NCBI GenBank assembly: GCA_016931015.1
Contig: JAFGFP010000032.1
Coordinates: 1 to 16,565 of the forward strand
Direction of reading: 5' to 3'
Source: Dehalococcoidales bacterium
Lineage (GTDB): Bacteria > Chloroflexota > Dehalococcoidia > Dehalococcoidales > UBA5760
DNA: 16,565 nt
Part shown: piece by piece, positions 12,862-16,565 of the stretch
Layout: each line of letters starts with the position of its first letter
Position numbering within the stretch: the stretch's first letter is position 1
The notes under the pieces: model-generated
Told to the model about the DNA's origin: nothing
Databases searched by the model: none
What the model saw: only the letters and a program-made list of their open reading frames with translations
Program-made: the position numbers and the translations under genes

Positions 12862-13192
12862 AGAAGCCTTCCGGTTATTCGCGCTTTAAGGGAGCAGCCG
12901 CCCTCTTTATTTTTCTATCCTTGATTTTGGCCCCCGACCACGAGAAACTTATTAGCCGTTTTTGGCGCCGGCCGTACTACTAACAGGTGATGGCGTCGGC
13001 GGCTGAATCCCTCCCCAACCACCACCCCCACAACGTAACAGGCGTAAACCAAGCGCTCAGGCGGTGTTTCATCATACTATCTTGCTATGTCTAATGTGTG
13101 ATTGACTCTCACTTTAGCTGTGCTAAACTAGACTTACATGACAATAAATTCCTAAACTTCATCAAAAAATCTGGGAAAGGAGGTAAGTAACA
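12862..13192. other. 331-base intergenic region upstream of the prepilin gene
   Basis: It holds a possible weak terminator for the upstream gene: AGGG (12889-12892) pairs with CCCT (12901-12904), followed by a T-rich stretch to 12915. Its right end holds the prepilin promoter and ribosome site. The middle (about 12920-13095) shows no open frame, repeat or structure that I can support. Confidence 0.5.
13102..13129 (+). promoter_or_regulatory. Sigma-70-type promoter of the prepilin gene
   Basis: TTGACT (13102-13107), a 16-base spacer and TAAACT (13124-13129). A strong Shine-Dalgarno AAAGGAGGT (13176-13184) follows, with GGAGG nine bases before the first ATG. A leader of about 55 bases is implied. 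Confidence 0.6.
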
Positions 13193-13600
13193 ATGATGAA
13201 GAGGATGATGAGAGGGCTTCACTACAGAGGGACGAGGTTCGCCCGGCACTTCCGCTACGGACAGAAGGGTTTCACCCTGATTGAGTTGCTGGTGGTGGTT
13301 GCTATCCTGGGCGTGCTGGCCGCGGTGGCAATCCCCAATATCGCCAAGTTCATGAACGAGGGGCAGGAGGAGGCAGCGGCCACCGAGCTGGCCAACGTCC
13401 AGACGGCGGTCATTGCCGGGATGGTGGATGCCGGGGTAAGCACGGTAACAGCCGACACATTCCACGTGACCGCAAGTGACGATTTTGCAATTGATGGGAC
13501 TCACAATCTGAGTAGCTACATCCTCAACGGGCTGAATGGTGTCGACGGCGCTTACTCAATTGACGGGTACGGCGCAGTCACGGTATATACCGCACCGTAA
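13193..13600 (+). CDS. Type IV prepilin (major-pilin-like)
   Basis: The 135-residue product is a class III-signal prepilin. The leader is basic and unusually long (26 residues, rich in Met and Arg) and ends in QKG. The cut should fall after Gly26, leaving FTLIELLVVVAILGVLAAVAIPN with Phe at +1 and the essential Glu at +5 (E31). The mature protein of 109 residues has the pilin N-terminal helix followed by a short globular domain of low complexity without a cysteine pair, so there is no disulfide D-loop. Two ATGs occur in tandem (13193 and 13196); the first has the better distance to the ribosome site. The gene is monocistronic, with its own promoter and a strong terminator, which suits high expression of a fibre subunit. 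PilD is encoded nearby. A minor pilin or pseudopilin remains possible. Confidence 0.93.
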   Translation: MMKRMMRGLHYRGTRFARHFRYGQKGFTLIELLVVVAILGVLAAVAIPNIAKFMNEGQEEAAATELANVQTAVIAGMVDAGVSTVTADTFHVTASDDFAIDGTHNLSSYILNGLNGVDGAYSIDGYGAVTVYTAP

Positions 13601-13674
13601 TCATAACAGCCCAGTTTGGGAGTGAGAAGAGGAAGTTTGATCTAGAGACCTAATAAGAGCGAAGCCTACTTTCC

Positions 13675-13725
13675 GGGAAAGCTTACCGGTAGATATTTAC
13701 CTCCAGTCTGCCGGTGAGCTTTTCT
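13675..13725 (+). terminator. Long terminator hairpin after the prepilin gene
   Basis: The arms 13676-13693 and 13707-13724 pair over 18 positions with only G-U wobbles (three) and no mismatch, around a 13-base loop. The stem base is rich in A/U with TTTTC in the 3' arm, then CTTTCCC. It lies 75 bases after the stop codon. Confidence 0.75.
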
Positions 13726-13830
13726 CTTTCCCGCCACCGAATGAGGACAAGAAAGAGACCGGAGCCTTTACTGAATAGCTCGGAACACTACCCTCCAGGT
13801 TAAGCGGGATAGTTGGCTAGGTAAGAAGGG

Positions 13831-13861
13831 TAAACTAAAAGAGGGGCGCTCGACCCCTCTT
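13831..13861 (-). terminator. Intrinsic terminator of the pilMN-pilT operon
   Basis: AAGAGGGG (13839-13846) and CCCCTCTT (13854-13861) form a perfect 8-bp stem with a 7-base loop. On the minus strand a TTTTAGTTTA tract follows. It begins 27 bases after the pilT stop. Confidence 0.8.
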
Positions 13862-13887
13862 CTCTTTGCAAACCATCGGGATGATTC

Positions 13888-14991
13888 TCAGGACGCCGGC
13901 AAGTATTGCTGCCGGGAGTCCTTCGGCCCCACCCCACCACCAACCAGCTTTTCCACCTCCTGGCGGTCGGCGCAGAAGTCAAACAGGGTATCACGAGTGA
14001 TAACCTGCTTACGGTACAGGTTAACCAGGGACTCATCGAGGCACATCATGCCGATTGCCCGGTGGGTCCGGATGACGTTGGGTATCTGATAGATTTTCCC
14101 CTCGCGAATAAGGTTCCTGACCGCCGGGTTAGCCAGTAGAATCTCGACTGCGGCAATCCTCCCCGAGCCATCGGCCCTGGGGACAAGCGTCTGAAAGAGC
14201 ACCGCTATCAGCAGGGAAGCCAGCCGCGTCTGAGCCAGACTGCGCTCGTGGGGCGGGAACAGGTCGATTACCCTCTCCACCGCCTGGCTGGAACTGGGGG
14301 CGTGGCCGGTGGTCATTATCAGGTGGCCGGTCTCGGCGATGGAGAGCACCGCCGCCGCGGTATCGAGGTCTCTCATCTCGCCCACCAAAATCACGTCCGG
14401 GTCCTGGCGCAGCACCCGCCGCAGCGCCTCGGCAAAGGACAGGGTGTCACTGCCCAGCTGCCGCTGGGTTATGGCGCACTTCATGGTAGGATGCACATAC
14501 TCGATGGGGTCTTCGATGGTGACTATATGGCGGCTCTCGTTCTCGTTCAGGTGCCGTATCATGGCCGCCTGAGAGGTCGATTTACCGCTACCGGTCGGTC
14601 CGGTAACGACTATCAAACCCCTCTGGTTCAGAGCCAGTTCCTTGTAAAGCCCGGGCAGCTCCAGCTCGTCTATGGTTGGGATATCGGCCGGCAGGAGACG
14701 TATCGCCAGGCTGATGGCCCCCCGCTGCTGCGCCGCATTGCAGCGCAGATGCCCGACGCCTTCCAGGGTGTAGTTAAAATCGAGCTCCAGATGATGATGA
14801 AAGCTCTCCCGCTGCTCCGGGGTGGTTATCTGCAGGAAAGACTGGCTTATCTGGCTGGCGTTAAGCGGTGTAGCGCCGTCTACCGCCTCCAGAGCGCCGT
14901 TGACACGCAACAGGGGCGGGCTGGCGACCACCAGGTGTAAGTCCGACGCCCCGCTCGAGGCTGCCTTTCGCAGCAATGAAAAAATATCCAT
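13888..14991 (-). CDS. pilT: Type IV pilus retraction ATPase PilT
   Basis: This cytosolic hexameric ATPase disassembles the pilus fibre to drive retraction. In the reading from the upstream GTG, motif positions are Walker A GPTGSGKST (134-142), Asp box IVTIEDPIEYVH (159-170), Walker B DPDVILVGEMRD (200-211) and His box TGHLIMTTGHAP (224-235). AVRNLIRE (293-300) is the PilT-specific motif linked to retraction, which separates it from PilB assembly ATPases; the N-terminal domain is also PilT-sized. A GTG at 15000 is in frame, but the ATG at 14991 gives the normal start MDIFSLL and better spacing to the GGCGG upstream. It follows the pilMN gene by 19 bases and is the last gene before the terminator. 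No PilB is in view. Confidence 0.95.
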   Translation of the reverse strand: MDIFSLLRKAASSGASDLHLVVASPPLLRVNGALEAVDGATPLNASQISQSFLQITTPEQRESFHHHLELDFNYTLEGVGHLRCNAAQQRGAISLAIRLLPADIPTIDELELPGLYKELALNQRGLIVVTGPTGSGKSTSQAAMIRHLNENESRHIVTIEDPIEYVHPTMKCAITQRQLGSDTLSFAEALRRVLRQDPDVILVGEMRDLDTAAAVLSIAETGHLIMTTGHAPSSSQAVERVIDLFPPHERSLAQTRLASLLIAVLFQTLVPRADGSGRIAAVEILLANPAVRNLIREGKIYQIPNVIRTHRAIGMMCLDESLVNLYRKQVITRDTLFDFCADRQEVEKLVGGGVGPKDSRQQYLPAS

Positions 14992-15010
14992 AACCTTCAC
15001 CGCCTCTCTA

Positions 15011-16564
15011 CTATGGTATCAGGGCAAACCGGAAGTTATAGCCCTTTATTATCTCCTCTTCCGGTTCCTCTTCGTCCTCTTCAGCCTCCGGGATAACAAC
15101 CTCTTCATAGGCCTCTATCGACAGGATAATAACCCGGGAGAACCGGCCGCTCGACCTCAGGTCTTTGGCATACTGGAAGATGGCGCTCAGTTCCTGACTC
15201 TCGCCGACCACGGTGGCTCTCTCGACGATGTGGTCGATAGTAGCCTCAGATATCGGGGAGGTGTAGCCGAATACCGTGTCACCACCGTAAATCAAGGCTA
15301 CCTCCTCCGGTGTCAGGTGCACGATTTGAGTCAGGTCCTGGTCGACCCGGTCACGCCCCTCGGCCATGTCGTCATAGGTGGCATTGAAAGCACTGGCTTC
15401 GGCTTCAAGGGGGGCGATGAGAGGCTCGATACCAGCAATCTCATCTTTTAAGGCGCTGATGGCCCCCTGCTGCCGGGGTATCTGGAGCTGAACGAGCTCC
15501 AGCTGGGAGGTCACCAGTTCATTACGCGCATTGTCGTTTTTTATCATATTGTACAGGAAGAAAATCGCCCCGATGCCCAGCACGATAACGATGGGTATGA
15601 GAATGCTGAGCGGGGACATCTTCTTCTTGGGCTTCTCGGCATGGGGCAGGGCATTAAAGTTCACGATGGAGAAATTGGCCGCTTCCTTCTCCAGGGGCAG
15701 CTGCTTAAGAGCAAGTCCGATATTGACCGTGAACTGGCTGGCGTCGAAGCCCTCAAACGACTCCATCGGTGACGGCAGGGCCAAGACGGGATAGCCTCCC
15801 GTACCGCCCAGCGACTCCCAGGTGTCCGGGGCCGCCGCCAGGTCTCCGGAGACAAATATGGGCACCGTCTCCGCCAGCGGTTTCTCCCGATGGCTTGAAT
15901 TGTAGAAGGTAATGGTTCGCCCCACCTCCTCGGTAATGGCCGGCAGACGCTCCTTAAGAGATTGGGCCTCGCCGGGGATGGAGAGGCTGCGAATTAGCTG
16001 GGGCACCCGGTCCACCATGACCGCAATATCAAGACTGGACGAGCGGACATCGACGACCACGGCCTCGGACACATCCATCACGGTGCGGCACAGCGCCAGC
16101 GGGGCCAAATCCATGACGGCGGCCCTCAGCCCCGCCTTCTGGAGCGTCCGGAGCAGGGCGTCGGTATTGTTTCGAGGGAAGGCCGCCAGGAAGATTTGCG
16201 TCTCCCCGGCCGGAGCGGGTAGAGTCTGATAGGACAGGTAAACCTGGTCTATGGGTACGGGCACTACCCGGCTCGCTTCCTGCTCCACCGCCTCGGGAAG
16301 AATATCCGGGGGTAGCTCAGGCAGGGAAAGCAGACGGTACACCGAGTTAAAGCCACTGAGACCAGCGACCACCGTTCGCTCGCCCACCTTCTGCAGCTTA
16401 AGGAGCTCGCGAATCTTGGCCGCCACCTGGTCCTCGTCGATAATCAGGCCGTCGCCGACCAGCCCCGGCTCGAGGGGCATCCTGGCCCACCGGGTAACCC
16501 GCCGCCCCTTGGCCACCAGCAGCCTGATAGCACTATCTTCGATAAATAGAGTAACTTCAGCCAT
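15011..16564 (-). CDS. pilM: PilM-PilN fusion, type IV pilus inner-membrane platform
   Basis: The 517-residue product joins two proteins that are normally separate. Residues 1-290 match PilM, the actin-like cytosolic ring component (ASRVVPVPIDQVYLSYQTLP, VVVDVRSSSLDIAVM, the late NIGLALKQLP). Residues 300-517 match PilN: a short NFNALP (302-307) corresponding to the INLLP-type segment by which PilN docks onto PilM, a basic patch KPKKK, one membrane helix (318-340), a coiled coil (about 345-410) and a ferredoxin-like end. The first strand lacks the usual IDIGS actin-fold signature (FIEDSAIRLL instead). A glutamate-rich insert (494-505) interrupts the C-terminal domain. The ATG lies at the window edge, so its ribosome site, upstream genes and any longer start cannot be seen. 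pilT follows in the same operon. The frame runs unbroken through the junction. Confidence 0.88.
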   Translation of the reverse strand: MAEVTLFIEDSAIRLLVAKGRRVTRWARMPLEPGLVGDGLIIDEDQVAAKIRELLKLQKVGERTVVAGLSGFNSVYRLLSLPELPPDILPEAVEQEASRVVPVPIDQVYLSYQTLPAPAGETQIFLAAFPRNNTDALLRTLQKAGLRAAVMDLAPLALCRTVMDVSEAVVVDVRSSSLDIAVMVDRVPQLIRSLSIPGEAQSLKERLPAITEEVGRTITFYNSSHREKPLAETVPIFVSGDLAAAPDTWESLGGTGGYPVLALPSPMESFEGFDASQFTVNIGLALKQLPLEKEAANFSIVNFNALPHAEKPKKKMSPLSILIPIVIVLGIGAIFFLYNMIKNDNARNELVTSQLELVQLQIPRQQGAISALKDEIAGIEPLIAPLEAEASAFNATYDDMAEGRDRVDQDLTQIVHLTPEEVALIYGGDTVFGYTSPISEATIDHIVERATVVGESQELSAIFQYAKDLRSSGRFSRVIILSIEAYEEVVIPEAEEDEEEPEEEIIKGYNFRFALIP

Positions 16565-16565
16565 A

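Noticed and set aside
14248..14940. 230-codon + strand open frame opposite pilT
   Set aside because: The pilT frame has complete Walker, Asp and His boxes; the opposite frame reads as low-complexity antisense translation.

Overview
The window is a GC-rich bacterial chromosome segment holding 14 convincing protein genes, one tRNA and no mobile element or CRISPR array. The mix suggests an uncultured Chloroflexota, probably a Dehalococcoidia-like lineage: small archaeal-style winged-helix and ribbon-helix-helix regulators, a TackOD1-type zinc protein beside a prepilin peptidase, a PilM-PilN fusion, and an orphan NWPxIG-type C-terminal membrane tail. This placement is inference from gene content; there is no rRNA or marker gene to settle it.

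Layout. (1) 1-976: the 3' part of larB (nickel-pincer cofactor synthesis) on the + strand, a short possible membrane peptide overlapping its stop, and a leftward tRNA-Gly(UCC) with its own promoter. (2) 977-3514: a leftward 7TM-GAF-GGDEF-HD-GYP protein that carries both cyclic-di-GMP synthesis and degradation modules, with a promoter and a possible 16-codon upstream reading frame. (3) 3727-8815: a tight leftward four-gene operon, in transcription order an ICMT-like membrane methyltransferase, a GH3-family acyl-adenylating enzyme, a FabF-type ketoacyl synthase and a cobalamin-binding radical SAM enzyme. It looks like a small acyl-chain or lipid-modifying pathway that I cannot assign to a known product. 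(4) 9007-9579: an AT-rich, probably transferred ClpP-fold serine protease behind a near-consensus promoter, with a palindrome and helically phased direct repeats upstream. (5) 9642-10438: a leftward unit of two small DNA-binding regulators with promoter and terminator. (6) 10586-16564: a type IV pilus region: prepilin peptidase (pilD) leftward, a zinc-ribbon protein with two tandem nuclease-like domains rightward, one prepilin rightward, and a leftward pilMN-pilT operon running in from the right edge.

How the genes fit together. PilD would cleave the prepilin at 13193-13600, PilMN would form the inner-membrane platform link, and PilT would retract the fibre. The cyclic-di-GMP enzyme is a plausible but unproven controller of such surface behaviour. 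The KAS/GH3/radical SAM/methyltransferase operon is the best candidate for an undescribed system: condensation, carboxylate activation, radical chemistry and methylation are encoded together, without an acyl carrier protein or reductases, which would have to come from elsewhere in the genome.
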